This document shows, piece by piece, positions 34,748 to 43,448 of a stretch of 64,000 nt of DNA. A program made the position numbers and the translations under genes. Position 1 is the stretch's first letter; each line of letters begins with the position of its first letter. This DNA comes from Cohnella fermenti (GTDB taxonomy: Bacteria > Bacillota > Bacilli > Paenibacillales > Paenibacillaceae), in assembly GCF_004801405.1 (NCBI RefSeq), contig NZ_SSOB01000045.1, positions 1-64,000 on the forward strand, given 5' to 3'. The notes under the pieces are model-generated. The model did no database searches. It was not told where the DNA came from and saw nothing but the letters and a program-made list of their open reading frames with translations.

Positions 34748-35545
34748 TTGGCGCTTATCAAATGCAATTATTTCTCGGAGACGCTCGGCATCAGCACAAG
34801 CATGACGGTTATCCTTCCGCAGCGGACGGTTCGGCAGATCGGGATGGAAGGAACGGCTGCAGACGGCAAGTTCCCGACGTTGTATCTTCTGCACGGCTTC
34901 TCGGACGACGATACGATCTGGACTCGCCGGACTTCGATCGAGCGTTACGTGGCGGCCTCGGGGCTGGCGGTTGTCATGCCGAACGTCCACAAGAGCTTCT
35001 ATACGAATATGGCGCACGGCGACGCGTACTGGACCTTCCTGACGGAAGAGCTGCCGCAGCTTGCCCGCTCCTTCTTCCCGCTGTCGGACGATCCGCAGCT
35101 GAACTTCGTCGCCGGCTTGTCGATGGGCGGCTACGGCGCGTTCAAGTGGGCGCTGTCGTATCCGGAGCGGTTCGCCGCCGCGGTCAGCTTGTCGGGCGTG
35201 ACCGATCTGGCGGCCATGAGGTCGCAGATTACCGTAGATGCGATCGGGCGCTCGTTCGACCTGATCTTCGGCGACCGGCCGGTGGAAGGCACCGCGGACG
35301 ATCTGTTCGAGCTGCTTCGCCGGCGGCCGCAGGAGGCGAAGCTGCCGGAGCTGTACCAGGTGTGCGGGACGGAGGACTTCCTGTACGAGGGCAACGTGCG
35401 GTTCCGCGATGCGATTCAAGCCTCCGGCTATCCCGGGTATCGCTATGAGGAGGAGCCGGGGGAGCACAATTGGGAGTTCTGGGACAAGCATATCCAGAAC
35501 GCCTTGGCGCTGTTCACCCGCAAGCTGGACGAAGCGAAGCAGTAG
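34748..35545 (+). CDS. Putative esterase of the EstA / tributyrin esterase type
   Basis: A 265-residue cytoplasmic alpha/beta hydrolase. Motifs are TLYLLHGFSDDDTIWTRRTS, the nucleophile elbow GLSMGGYG with Ser125, an acid in CGTEDFLYEG and the base His in EPGEHNWEFWDKHI. The fold is that of esterase D and Lactococcus EstA. The TTG at 34748 behind AGGAGGAACCCCGAA is the best start, and the next ATG would remove the first strands. A strong terminator follows. GC content returns to the chromosomal level here. Confidence 0.82.
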   Translation: MALIKCNYFSETLGISTSMTVILPQRTVRQIGMEGTAADGKFPTLYLLHGFSDDDTIWTRRTSIERYVAASGLAVVMPNVHKSFYTNMAHGDAYWTFLTEELPQLARSFFPLSDDPQLNFVAGLSMGGYGAFKWALSYPERFAAAVSLSGVTDLAAMRSQITVDAIGRSFDLIFGDRPVEGTADDLFELLRRRPQEAKLPELYQVCGTEDFLYEGNVRFRDAIQASGYPGYRYEEEPGEHNWEFWDKHIQNALALFTRKLDEAKQ

Positions 35546-35555
35546 GAGGAAGGGA

Positions 35556-35602
35556 GCCGACACGGACGTTCCGTCAGGAACGCGGCCGGAGTCGGCTTCT
35601 TC
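35556..35602 (+). terminator. Intrinsic terminator after the esterase
   Basis: GCCGAC pairs with GTCGGC, with further CGG/CCG and CGTTCC/GGAACG pairs inside. TTCTTCT follows. Confidence 0.8.
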
Positions 35603-35616
35603 TCCGTACCGACCCA

Positions 35617-35652
35617 TTGACAATATCTACTGTAACTATTAAAATTACAGTA
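35617..35652 (+). promoter_or_regulatory. Promoter with 8-bp inverted repeat over the -10
   Basis: TTGACA at 35617-35622 and TAAAAT at 35640-35645 have an ideal 17-base spacer. TACTGTAA (35628-35635) and TTACAGTA (35645-35652) are perfect complements, 9 bases apart, straddling the -10. This is a good candidate operator. It drives the IDEAL-domain gene. Confidence 0.7.
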
Positions 35653-35729
35653 CGGCGGGGGCAAGGCATCGTTAGCAGCCGTTTGTAAGTCTAAATTTTC
35701 AGAAAAATCCAAAAAGGCGGTGGACGATC

Positions 35730-36095
35730 ATGACTGTTGCAATTGGAGATTGGGTATCGGGTCATTCGAGCGAGGGGGAACTGGTACGCGGCTTCGTCGA
35801 AGCGGCTCATGCCAGCCAAAGCACCGTCGATATCTTCGTAACGGATTCGGATCGGGAAGCCGCAATCGGCGGGGTCGTCACTTTGCGGCTCGCAGCGGTC
35901 CGGAAGCTGCCGGCTTATGCTGCGGACGACGAGAGCGGATTGCTTAACTTTATCGATATGGCGCTCATGACCAAGGATGCGCAGTGGTTCCGGGAGCTGA
36001 CGACCGCCTTGGCGGACGTTCGGGTGAAGCATCCCCGGAGCGCGGACAGCAAGCCGGCTCCGAAGGGACGCAATCGCCTTCTGTACCGCATGTGA
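35730..36095 (+). CDS. IDEAL-domain small protein
   Basis: A 121-residue soluble protein. The C-terminal IDEAL-like motif is FIDMALMTKDAQWFRELTTAL (read as IDxALxxxDxxWFxEL). The N-terminal half is a beta-rich domain beginning VAIGDWVSGHSSEGELVRGFVE, as in other Paenibacillus IDEAL proteins. The tail is basic (PKGRNRLLYRM). Its function is unknown; in Bacillus some IDEAL proteins are competence or stress related. It is transcribed from a well-formed promoter with a palindromic operator. It is convergent with the metallophosphoesterase, 10 bases apart. Confidence 0.7.
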   Translation: MTVAIGDWVSGHSSEGELVRGFVEAAHASQSTVDIFVTDSDREAAIGGVVTLRLAAVRKLPAYAADDESGLLNFIDMALMTKDAQWFRELTTALADVRVKHPRSADSKPAPKGRNRLLYRM

Positions 36096-36105
36096 CCTGG
36101 CCGGT

Positions 36106-36969
36106 CTAGGAAGAGGAGCCTTCCCGGCGGAGGGTGAATACGGCAATCTCGGGGACGCTGCCCAAGCGGATGGGCAGCGTCGTCGTGCCTACGCCGCGGT
36201 TTACATACAGCCGGTAGGGCCGCCGTGCCCGTTCGCCGGCTCCAATGAAGTAGCTGCCTCCGATATACTTCCTGCCGAGCGCCGTGCGATGGATCGCTCC
36301 GACGAGCGGCAGGCTGATCTGCCCGTTGTGGCTGTGACCGGACAGTTGCAAGTCGACGGGATACTTCGCAAGGCCGTCCGCAGGATCTCCTTCGTGCAGG
36401 AGCAGCAAGTTAAACGCACGTTCGTCAAGCCGCGAGAGCGTGCTCTCCGCATCAGGCCGTCCCCTCACATAATCGTCGAGTCCCGCAATCGTGATCTCTT
36501 CTCCGCTGTCCAGCTTTATTTTCCTACAATCGTTGATGAGAACCTCGAACCCTCCTTGCGTCAAGATAGGCCCGGAGCAGCGCTTGTCCCGGGTGAAGCC
36601 GAAGTCGTGATTGCCATAGACGGCGAACTTGCCGAGAGGAGCGCGGATGCTGCCCAGAACCGGGGAGGCCGCCGGATCGCTCTCGGTCTTCGGGCTGCGC
36701 GCATCGTACAGATCGCCGGTGAACGCGACGATGTCGGGTTGCATCTCGTTGATTCGCGCCGCGAGTCTCTTAAGCCGATTCAGAGAGTAATAGTGGCCGA
36801 TATGCACGTCGCTGAACTGCAGGATCGTCTTGCCGTCGAAGCCGGGAGGCAGATGGGGAGAGGCCACCGTGTGGCGAGTCACTTGCAGCCTTCGCGGTTC
36901 GACGAGCGCGGCGTACAGGGCGATCAGCAGGCAGGCCGCCGGCACGGCGATGCCGATGAACTCGATCAT
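36106..36969 (-). CDS. Membrane-anchored metallophosphoesterase (YkuE/YaeI type)
   Basis: A 287-residue protein with one N-terminal helix (IEFIGIAVPAACLLIALYAAL) and a calcineurin-like phosphoesterase domain containing LQFSDVHIGHYY, AFTGDLYDARS, VYGNHDFGF, LLLHEGDP and SGHSHNGQISLP. All five metal-binding blocks are present. Homologues act on lipid-linked or UDP-sugar phosphates, or have unknown targets. The ATG at 36969 has AAAGGAG seven bases upstream and is preferred to the in-frame TTG at 36975. Confidence 0.85.
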   Translation of the reverse strand: MIEFIGIAVPAACLLIALYAALVEPRRLQVTRHTVASPHLPPGFDGKTILQFSDVHIGHYYSLNRLKRLAARINEMQPDIVAFTGDLYDARSPKTESDPAASPVLGSIRAPLGKFAVYGNHDFGFTRDKRCSGPILTQGGFEVLINDCRKIKLDSGEEITIAGLDDYVRGRPDAESTLSRLDERAFNLLLLHEGDPADGLAKYPVDLQLSGHSHNGQISLPLVGAIHRTALGRKYIGGSYFIGAGERARRPYRLYVNRGVGTTTLPIRLGSVPEIAVFTLRREGSSS

Positions 36970-37046
36970 AGGCAAACTCCTTTCTCCGGTGGGGCTTGCG
37001 TGCGTTGGGTCGGAATTCCATTGCGATACCCTCTAGCTTAACAGAT

Positions 37047-37111
37047 ATGCTCCCCGGAGGACAAATGGCTATGCTCCCCGGAGGACAAATGGCTGGGGAA
37101 GACAAATGGCC
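37047..37111 (+). repeat. 24-bp tandem duplication plus partial third copy
   Basis: Two exact copies (37047-37070, 37071-37094), each containing CCCCGGAGGACAAATGGCT, are followed by a decayed copy GGGGAAGACAAATGGCC. Each unit holds a GGAGG and an ATG, but the frames give no credible protein. It lies upstream of the metallophosphoesterase. Confidence 0.8.
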
Positions 37112-37154
37112 GGTTCGGAGCCTCCTCGCCTTAATTCTCCCTCCTCAGACAAGT

Positions 37155-37198
37155 TGATAATGATTTTCATTGACAGAAGCGATGATAATCACTATCAT
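37155..37198 (+). promoter_or_regulatory. Two Fur boxes overlapping a sigma-A promoter
   Basis: TGATAATGATTTTCA (37155-37169) and TGATAATCACTATCA (37183-37197) each match the 7-1-7 Fur consensus TGATAATnATTATCA, with two or one mismatches in the right arm. The promoter is TTGACA (37170-37175), 17 bases, TATCAT (37193-37198). Box 1 abuts the -35 and box 2 covers the -10, so iron-replete repression is expected. Confidence 0.8.
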
Positions 37199-37242
37199 TT
37201 GGAAGTGGAGCTTCAAGGTCATCAAGGGGGAGCGTTGGGAAG

Positions 37243-37467
37243 ATGCCCAAGATCAAGTATTGCTGCAAGAACTTCAAGCTCGGCTCGAAGGCCGTATACA
37301 AGGCGATGAAGAACGAGTTCCCCGATCTGAAGCACAAGAAGAAGGACTGCATCGGCTGCTGCAGCGCATGCTCCAAACAGTGCATGGTGTTGATCGGCAA
37401 GACGGAGCTCGTGAGGGCGAAGACGCCGGAGCTGCTGTACGAGAAGCTGAAGACACGAATTGGCTGA
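37243..37467 (+). CDS. DUF1450 (YuzB-like) cysteine-rich small protein
   Basis: A 74-residue protein beginning MPKIKYCCKNFKLGSK, with cysteines in CC, CIGCCSAC and QCM and lysine-rich segments. The length and cysteine pattern fit DUF1450/YuzB. The cysteines suggest metal or Fe-S binding, but no activity is established. The start has GGGGGAG at good distance. Its promoter is covered by two Fur boxes and a terminator follows, so it is a single-gene, iron-regulated unit. This links the family to iron limitation in this organism. Confidence 0.8.
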   Translation: MPKIKYCCKNFKLGSKAVYKAMKNEFPDLKHKKKDCIGCCSACSKQCMVLIGKTELVRAKTPELLYEKLKTRIG

Positions 37468-37495
37468 ACGGGAACCGGCTGAATAAACGATTTAA

Positions 37496-37530
37496 GCGGC
37501 GTTAGGGAGATCCTCCCTGCGCCGTTTTTT
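37496..37530 (+). terminator. Intrinsic terminator after the DUF1450 gene
   Basis: CGGCG and AGGGAG arms pair with CTCCCT and CGCCG, followed by TTTTTT. It is a textbook hairpin. Confidence 0.9.
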
Positions 37531-37665
37531 GTGCGTTGCGGCACTGCGGCGATAGGGAGACGGCCGCCCGCTCGACCTATAAATCATCGGGTGATGTAGA
37601 GCGGATCGGCAGGTTGTTCCTGTGAATGATTAAAGTTACAGTTTTGCATGAGGGGAGGGAGAGCC

Positions 37666-38379
37666 ATGGCCGCCGATGCGGGAAGCGAACGGACAGCGAT
37701 CGGGGAACCGATTCTGAGGGCGGAGGGGATCAAGCGGGTGTTCGGCAGAGGCATCTCGGCCGTAACCGCCCTCTCGAATATTCACCTGACGATTCCGCAG
37801 GGGACAATGGTGGCGCTGAGGGGACGCTCCGGCTCCGGCAAGACAACGCTGCTCAACATTCTCGGCGCGCTGGACGAGCCGACGGAAGGCAAGGTGATCT
37901 TCCGCGGCCGGGAGACGACGCGGCTATCGGGCAGGGAGAGAAGCGCGCTTCGCCGCAAGGAGATCGGTCTCGTCTTCCAATCGTTCGGTCTCGTGCCGCT
38001 AATGTCGGCTTACGAGAACGTAGAGTTCGGATTGCGCATTGCGGGAGGACCATCACAGGGATATCGGCCTGCTGTGGAGACGGCGCTGGAGAAGGTCGGC
38101 ATGCGAGAGAGGATGAAGCATCGTCCGCCGGAGCTGTCCGGAGGAGAGCAGCAGCGGGTCGCGATCGCGAGGGCGATCGCCCACGGTCCGGAGCTGCTGA
38201 TCGCGGACGAACCGACGGCTGAGCTGGACAGCCGCATGGGGCTGCAGGTTATGCAGGTATTCCGCGAGCTTGTCCGTCATTCGGGCATGACCGTCGTGCT
38301 GACGACACACGACCCGGGCATCATGGAGCTCGTCGATCACGTAATCGCATTGGAGGATGGAACCATTGCACCTCAATGA
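37666..38379 (+). CDS. MacB/LolD-type ABC transporter ATPase
   Basis: A 237-residue ATP-binding subunit. Walker A is GRSGSGKTT, the Q-loop is VFQSFGLVPLMSAYENVEF, the signature is LSGGEQQRVAIARA, Walker B is LLIADEPTAELD and the H-loop is TTHD. The ATG at 37666 follows GGGAGGGAGAGCC; an in-frame ATG at 37648 lacks a site. The stop overlaps the following adaptor start by 14 bases. With the adaptor, permease and second ATPase it forms an exporter of the MacB superfamily, often used for peptides, antibiotics or lipids. Confidence 0.85.
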   Translation: MAADAGSERTAIGEPILRAEGIKRVFGRGISAVTALSNIHLTIPQGTMVALRGRSGSGKTTLLNILGALDEPTEGKVIFRGRETTRLSGRERSALRRKEIGLVFQSFGLVPLMSAYENVEFGLRIAGGPSQGYRPAVETALEKVGMRERMKHRPPELSGGEQQRVAIARAIAHGPELLIADEPTAELDSRMGLQVMQVFRELVRHSGMTVVLTTHDPGIMELVDHVIALEDGTIAPQ

Positions 38380-39598
38380 ACCGTCGCATCGCCCGGAACA
38401 CCGGCAGAAGCCGGATCTGCACCAATTGCACCAGCACCAACATCAACAGTACCAACCGCATCAACAACACCGGAACCATCAGCGGCAGCCGGGTGAGCAC
38501 CTCCAGCAGAACGGCCGGCAACGGGTGCTCCCCCATCTCCGCCAATCTCGCCGGCTTGGCCGGTTGTTCGGATACGCAACTGCCGCCCGTCTCGCCGCGC
38601 TGGCTCTAACCCTTGGCGCATCGCTGGCGCTGACCGGCTGTTCGCTTCTTCCCGCAGAGGAAGGTACGCTCAAGCCGCCTCTCATTCAACCGACAGAGGA
38701 GACCTTCGACGTGGTGGAAGCGGCCAGAGGGAATATTCAGACGTATCTGCAAGGCAATGTGTCGTTCGTCTCCTCCGCGGTCGAATCGATCTCGTTCAAG
38801 GAGTCGGGCGGCAGGCTCAAGGCGATCCACGTCGCGCTCGGCGACCAGGTGAAGGCGGGCGATCTGCTCGTGGAGCTGGAGACCGGCGACCTCGAGCTGC
38901 AGGTCAAGCTGCAGCGCCTCAGCGTCGAACGGGCGCAGTTGTCGTACAAGTCGGCCAAGGCGTCCGGCCTGGAAGGAGACGACCTCCGCTATAAGGAGAT
39001 CGATCTTGAGCGCGAGACGTTGACGCTGGCAGCGCTTGAGCAGCGCTTATCTCAATCGAGGCTGTATTCGCCGTTCTCGGGAACGGTGACGTATGTCGAT
39101 CAATTGAAGGAAGGCGACGGCGTCTCGGCCTACCAGTCGATCGTGACGGTTGCGGACCCCGCCTCCATGCAGTTGACGTATATTGCCGGGAACGCTCAGG
39201 ACCTGCTGCCCGTCGAGCCCGGAATGCCCGTCAGTCTGAAGTATAAAGGGAAGGACTATATGGGCAAGGTGCTTCAGACGCCGTCGAACGCTCCGGTCAC
39301 GACCGACCAAGCGAAGGCGGATCGCAACGCGGTGACGATGATCATGAGCATGGACGGCATTCCGGAAGGCGTGAACGTCGGCGACGTTGCGGAGATGAGG
39401 CTGGAGCTGCAGAAACGTGAGAACGTGATTATTATCCCCCGCAGCGCGGTACGTTCCTATATGGGCCGAACGTATGTGCAGATCGCCGAGGACGACCGCC
39501 GCAAGGAGGTCGATGTGGAGGTCGGGCTGACGACATCTACCGCAGCGGAGATCGTTCAGGGGCTTGAAGTCGGGCAGAAGATCATTCTGAACAATTAG
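38366..39598 (+). CDS. HlyD/MFP-like efflux adaptor lipoprotein with His/Gln-rich leader
   Basis: A protein of about 410 residues. The membrane fusion part has two half lipoyl motifs (ISFKESGGRLKAIHVALGDQ and RLYSPFSGTVTYVDQL), a short helical hairpin (LQRLSVERAQLSYKSAKA) and a beta-barrel ending in IIPRSAVRSYMGRTYVQI. A hydrophobic segment with lipobox LALTGC anchors it. Before that lie about 75 residues rich in His, Gln and Arg (HQLHQHQHQQ), a very unusual leader for a lipoprotein. The TTG at 38366 has GGAGG nine bases upstream; ATG at 38357 lies directly on GGAGG and is less likely. No good start exists closer to the lipobox. Confidence 0.78.
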   Translation: MHLNEPSHRPEHRQKPDLHQLHQHQHQQYQPHQQHRNHQRQPGEHLQQNGRQRVLPHLRQSRRLGRLFGYATAARLAALALTLGASLALTGCSLLPAEEGTLKPPLIQPTEETFDVVEAARGNIQTYLQGNVSFVSSAVESISFKESGGRLKAIHVALGDQVKAGDLLVELETGDLELQVKLQRLSVERAQLSYKSAKASGLEGDDLRYKEIDLERETLTLAALEQRLSQSRLYSPFSGTVTYVDQLKEGDGVSAYQSIVTVADPASMQLTYIAGNAQDLLPVEPGMPVSLKYKGKDYMGKVLQTPSNAPVTTDQAKADRNAVTMIMSMDGIPEGVNVGDVAEMRLELQKRENVIIIPRSAVRSYMGRTYVQIAEDDRRKEVDVEVGLTTSTAAEIVQGLEVGQKIILNN

Positions 39599-39686
39599 CC
39601 AATCGCGAAGCTCAGGCAGAACGCGGAGAACATACGGAACTTTGGAGGCCCGCCGCCAGGGCAACGGAACGGAATGAGGGATACGC

Positions 39687-42542
39687 ATGGCCTTATGGAC
39701 GATGATCCTCCGCAAGATGGCGAAGAACAAGTGGCTGCAAGTGAACCTTTGGTTCGGGTTGACCGCATGTGTCGCCTTGTTCAGCTCCATGCCGCTCTAC
39801 TCGCACGCCATTATGCAACGCACGCTAATCAAGGAGCTCCAGCAGGTGCAGGCCGAGAGAGCGGTGTATCCCGGTTATGTGCGAATCGGCACGACGAACT
39901 CGGCGGAGAGGGGGGACGAGAAGGCGGAGAAGGCGATCGCGAACGCGGATCGCTTCGCTCAGACGATACCGGCCCGAACGGAGCTTGCCGAGCAGTCGTC
40001 CTATCGGATGAGATCCACTCAGAAGATGAAGATATACGGAGCGGACGCCTCCGAGAAGGAGATCAAGTCGCAGAAGACGACGGGTGCGTTCAAGACGGTC
40101 GACGATCTGGACCGGCGTGTCGCGCTAGTCGAAGGGAGAATGCCGCAGGAGCGGGACGACGGCGTCTTCGAAGCCGTCGTGACGAACAGCTTCCTGCTTA
40201 AGGTGAAGAGGGGCCTCGGCGAGGAGCTTATTGCGGAGTCGGCCAACGAAGGGATGTTCCGCGTCGTGCCGGTCGGCATCGTGGAGACGAAGCCGGCCGC
40301 CGATCCCTATCTCCCGTATATAACGAGCGAGGACAGCGATGGCTTCCTGATCCCGTTCGACACCTTCGAGCGGGAATTCACGAACGGTGGCAAGGCGAGA
40401 GTCGCCGAGCTGGAATGGCGCTACGCGCTTGATTACGAGCAGATGAAGCTGGACCTTGTCGACGGCTTCCTGACCGCAGATCGAGATATCCGCCGCTACT
40501 TCAAAGGCAAGCTTGGCGTGGCGGAGGTGAACATTCCGGCAAGCGCGAAAGTGCTCGGCTTCCAGGGGCTGCAGTCGAAGCTCGATGTTATGCTTGTCTC
40601 GCTGTACACCCCGGTTATGCTGATGCTCGCCTTCTATCTGTATATGGCGGCCAATCTGATCATCGATCGGCAGAAGACGGACATCTCGGTGCTTCGCAGC
40701 CGGGGAGCGAGCCGATTGCAGATCATGACGGCCTACACGGTGGAGAATCTGCTTATGGGTCTGGCGGCGCTGGCGGCAGGTCCATTCCTCGGCGTCCTGT
40801 TGACGAAGGTGTTGGGTGCGTCGAGCGGCTTCCTGGAATTCGTACAGCGCTCGGCGCTCGAGGTCAGCTTGAGCAGCGCCTCGTACCGGATCGCCGCTAT
40901 CGCGGTAGCCGCCGCCATCGCGCTCGTTCTGATTCCGGCCTTCCTGGCGACAAGAACGAGCATTGTCAGCCACAAGCAGCAGTCGGCGAGAATGACAGGC
41001 ATGTCGTTCTGGCACAAGACCGGGCTGGACTTCGTGCTGGTCGGCATCTCGATCTACCTGCTGATCAACTTCCGCAGCAGGCAGGAGGATCTGAAGCGGC
41101 TGGCGCTCGATTCGGATGCGCTGCGAGTCGATCCGCTCCAGTTCCTGATGCCGACGTTGTTCGCGCTTGGGCTTGGGCTGCTGGTGCTGCGGGTGTACCC
41201 GTGGTTCGTCCGACTGCTGTTCTGGGCGAGCCGCCGTTGGCTGACGCCGGCGCTCTATCATACGCTGATTCATATCAGCCGGGCGTCCAGCCAGTATCTG
41301 ACGATCAAGGTGTTCCTGGTCATGACGGTGGCAACGGGCTTGTTCAGCGCAAGCGCGGCGAGAACGATCAACGACAACATGGAGAGCAAGATCCGCTATT
41401 CCGCAGGCAGCGATGTGACGATGACGACAAGGTGGGAGAGCGATGCGCCGCCATCGACGAATCCGAGCTATCAGCAGGAGGCGAACGGCTCTACGACGGC
41501 GGCGAAGCGCGTTCAGTATATGGAGCCGCCGTTCGAGCCGTATCGCGAGCTGGAAGGCCTCGAGTCCGCCGCTCGTGTGTTCATCAAGGACGGAAGCCGG
41601 TACACGGCGGGCAAGAGCGGATCGTCGGGGAGCTCGACCCTGATGGGGATCGATACGAAGGCATTCGGCGAGACGGCGTGGATGAAGGACGGACTGCTCG
41701 ATTATTCGCTCAACAGCTATCTCAATCTGATTGCGGAGAATCCGAAGGCGGTGCTGATCTCCCGTTCGATCGCAGAGTCGGCCAAGGTGCAGCCGGGGGA
41801 CGCGATCTACATATCGTGGGACGGCCTTGACCCGGCACCGTTCACAATCTACGGCATCGTCGATTACTGGCCGAGCTGGAATCCGCTTCCGAGCGGCGAG
41901 GGAGCTGACCAGGAGCCGCCGAAGCTGATCGTCGGGCACTTGAACACGATTCAGAACAGATTGGCCGTCGAACCTTACGAGGTATGGTTGAAGCTGAAGG
42001 GTGGAGTGACGAGTCAACAGATTTATGACGAGCTGACGGCGAACAAGGTGAAGCTGACGGGGTATCGTGACGCGAAGCAGGAGCTGGTTCAATCGAAGAA
42101 CGATCCGTTCCGGATGGCGATTAACGGCGTCATGACGCTCGGCTTCTCGATCTCGATGCTCATCTGCTTCTTCGGCTTCCTTCTCTTCTGGCTGCTGACG
42201 CTGAGCGGACGAACGCTGCAGTACGGCGTGCTGAGAGCGATGGGCGTTCCGTTCCCTCAGCTCATTCTGATGCTGATAAGCGAACAGATTCTGACTTCGG
42301 GAGCCGCCGTGCTGATCGGCGTAGGGATCGGCAATATGACCAGCGAATTGTTCGTTCCATTGTTCGAGATGTCGTTCCAGACGAAGAGCCAAGCGCCGCC
42401 GTTCCAGGTTGTCTATCGGCTAGGCGACTATGTGCATCTGTATGCTATTGTCGGAACGATGCTCGCCATCGGGCTTCTGATTCTCGGGTATCGGCTGACC
42501 CGAATTCGCATCGCCCAAGCACTCAAGTTAGGGGAGGAGTAA
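39687..42542 (+). CDS. FtsX-like ABC transporter permease
   Basis: A 951-residue permease with about ten membrane helices: one near residue 20, a large outer domain (about 45-300), helices 2-7 (300-560), a second outer domain (about 565-805) and three final helices. FtsX-type cores are ADLR-like TDISVLRSRGASRLQI and LQYGVLRAMGVPFPQLILML. It is a duplicated MacB-superfamily permease, as in lipoprotein or peptide exporters. It lies between the adaptor and a second ATPase whose GTG start follows by 3 bases. The substrate is unknown. Confidence 0.82.
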   Translation: MALWTMILRKMAKNKWLQVNLWFGLTACVALFSSMPLYSHAIMQRTLIKELQQVQAERAVYPGYVRIGTTNSAERGDEKAEKAIANADRFAQTIPARTELAEQSSYRMRSTQKMKIYGADASEKEIKSQKTTGAFKTVDDLDRRVALVEGRMPQERDDGVFEAVVTNSFLLKVKRGLGEELIAESANEGMFRVVPVGIVETKPAADPYLPYITSEDSDGFLIPFDTFEREFTNGGKARVAELEWRYALDYEQMKLDLVDGFLTADRDIRRYFKGKLGVAEVNIPASAKVLGFQGLQSKLDVMLVSLYTPVMLMLAFYLYMAANLIIDRQKTDISVLRSRGASRLQIMTAYTVENLLMGLAALAAGPFLGVLLTKVLGASSGFLEFVQRSALEVSLSSASYRIAAIAVAAAIALVLIPAFLATRTSIVSHKQQSARMTGMSFWHKTGLDFVLVGISIYLLINFRSRQEDLKRLALDSDALRVDPLQFLMPTLFALGLGLLVLRVYPWFVRLLFWASRRWLTPALYHTLIHISRASSQYLTIKVFLVMTVATGLFSASAARTINDNMESKIRYSAGSDVTMTTRWESDAPPSTNPSYQQEANGSTTAAKRVQYMEPPFEPYRELEGLESAARVFIKDGSRYTAGKSGSSGSSTLMGIDTKAFGETAWMKDGLLDYSLNSYLNLIAENPKAVLISRSIAESAKVQPGDAIYISWDGLDPAPFTIYGIVDYWPSWNPLPSGEGADQEPPKLIVGHLNTIQNRLAVEPYEVWLKLKGGVTSQQIYDELTANKVKLTGYRDAKQELVQSKNDPFRMAINGVMTLGFSISMLICFFGFLLFWLLTLSGRTLQYGVLRAMGVPFPQLILMLISEQILTSGAAVLIGVGIGNMTSELFVPLFEMSFQTKSQAPPFQVVYRLGDYVHLYAIVGTMLAIGLLILGYRLTRIRIAQALKLGEE

Positions 42543-42545
42543 GCG

Positions 42546-43448
42546 GTGATTCAATGCGACGGTCTCGTCAAAATTTACAAGGCGGCCGATCTGGAGGTCG
42601 TCGCCCTCCAGGGGTTGGACCTGCAGGTAGGGAATGGGGAACTGATGGCAATCATCGGCAACTCGGGCAGCGGCAAGTCGACCCTGCTGAATATGCTCGG
42701 CGGCCTTGACAAGCCCTCGGCCGGGAAGCTGCTGGTCGACGGACAGGATCTGCTGGCGTTCAAGGAGCGCGACCTCGTCCGATACAAGAGAAGCACGGTC
42801 GGCTTCGTGTGGCAGAACAACGCGCGCAACCTCATTCCGTATCTGACCGCGCTCGAGAATGTCGAGCTGCCGATGCTGCTGAAGGGCAAGCGCCGCCGGT
42901 TGCGAGCGCTGGAGCTGCTCGAGGCGGTCGGCCTCGGGCAGCGGAAGCACAATCGGCTCAGCGAGCTGTCCGGCGGCGAGCAGCAGCGAACCGCGATCGC
43001 CATCGCGCTGGCGAACGAGCCGAGGCTGCTGCTCGCCGATGAGCCTACGGGCTCATTGGATACGAAGACGTCGGACCAGGTGCTCGAGCTGTTCCGGACG
43101 CTTAATCGCTCGATGGGCATCACGATCGTCATCGTTACTCACGATCCGCTCCTTGCACGCAAGGTGGACCGGGTCGTCCAGATCCGGGACGGCAAGACGT
43201 CCGCCGAGATGATCCGGAAGGTGAGCTATGCGGATGAGCTGGCGCAGCTTGAAGCGGACGACAGCCATGTCGAATACGCGGTCGTCGACAAGGCCGGAAG
43301 GCTGCAGATTCCGGCCGGCTACCTGGATGCCGATGGCTTCAAGGGAGGCAACAAGGTGCGCGTACAGATGGAGGAGGGGCGTATCGTGCTCTATCCTCCG
43401 GAAGATTGTCAAACCTGCCGAGAGGAGGGGATGGCAACGGAAAGGTAA
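42546..43448 (+). CDS. ABC transporter ATPase with C-terminal extension
   Basis: A 300-residue ATP-binding subunit. Walker A is GNSGSGKST, the signature is LSGGEQQRTAIAIA, Walker B is LLLADEPTGSLD and the H-loop is VTHD. The Q-loop is the less common VWQNNARNLIPYLTALENV. About 70 extra residues (HVEYAVVDKAGRLQIPAGYLDAD and on) resemble an AbrB/regulatory beta module and end in a CQTC pair. The GTG at 42546 follows GGGGAGGAG that overlaps the permease stop. Two different ATPases flank one permease, so the exporter may be a heterodimer at the nucleotide-binding level. Confidence 0.83.
   Translation: MIQCDGLVKIYKAADLEVVALQGLDLQVGNGELMAIIGNSGSGKSTLLNMLGGLDKPSAGKLLVDGQDLLAFKERDLVRYKRSTVGFVWQNNARNLIPYLTALENVELPMLLKGKRRRLRALELLEAVGLGQRKHNRLSELSGGEQQRTAIAIALANEPRLLLADEPTGSLDTKTSDQVLELFRTLNRSMGITIVIVTHDPLLARKVDRVVQIRDGKTSAEMIRKVSYADELAQLEADDSHVEYAVVDKAGRLQIPAGYLDADGFKGGNKVRVQMEEGRIVLYPPEDCQTCREEGMATER

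Noticed and set aside
36770..37105. 111-codon minus-strand frame across the 24-base tandem repeat
   Set aside because: It overlaps the metallophosphoesterase 5' end in another frame. Its repeat-derived sequence (AICPPGS) is an artefact of the duplication.
40125..42392. 755-codon minus-strand open frame
   Set aside because: It is antisense to the FtsX-like permease, with Arg/His-rich translation and no domain.
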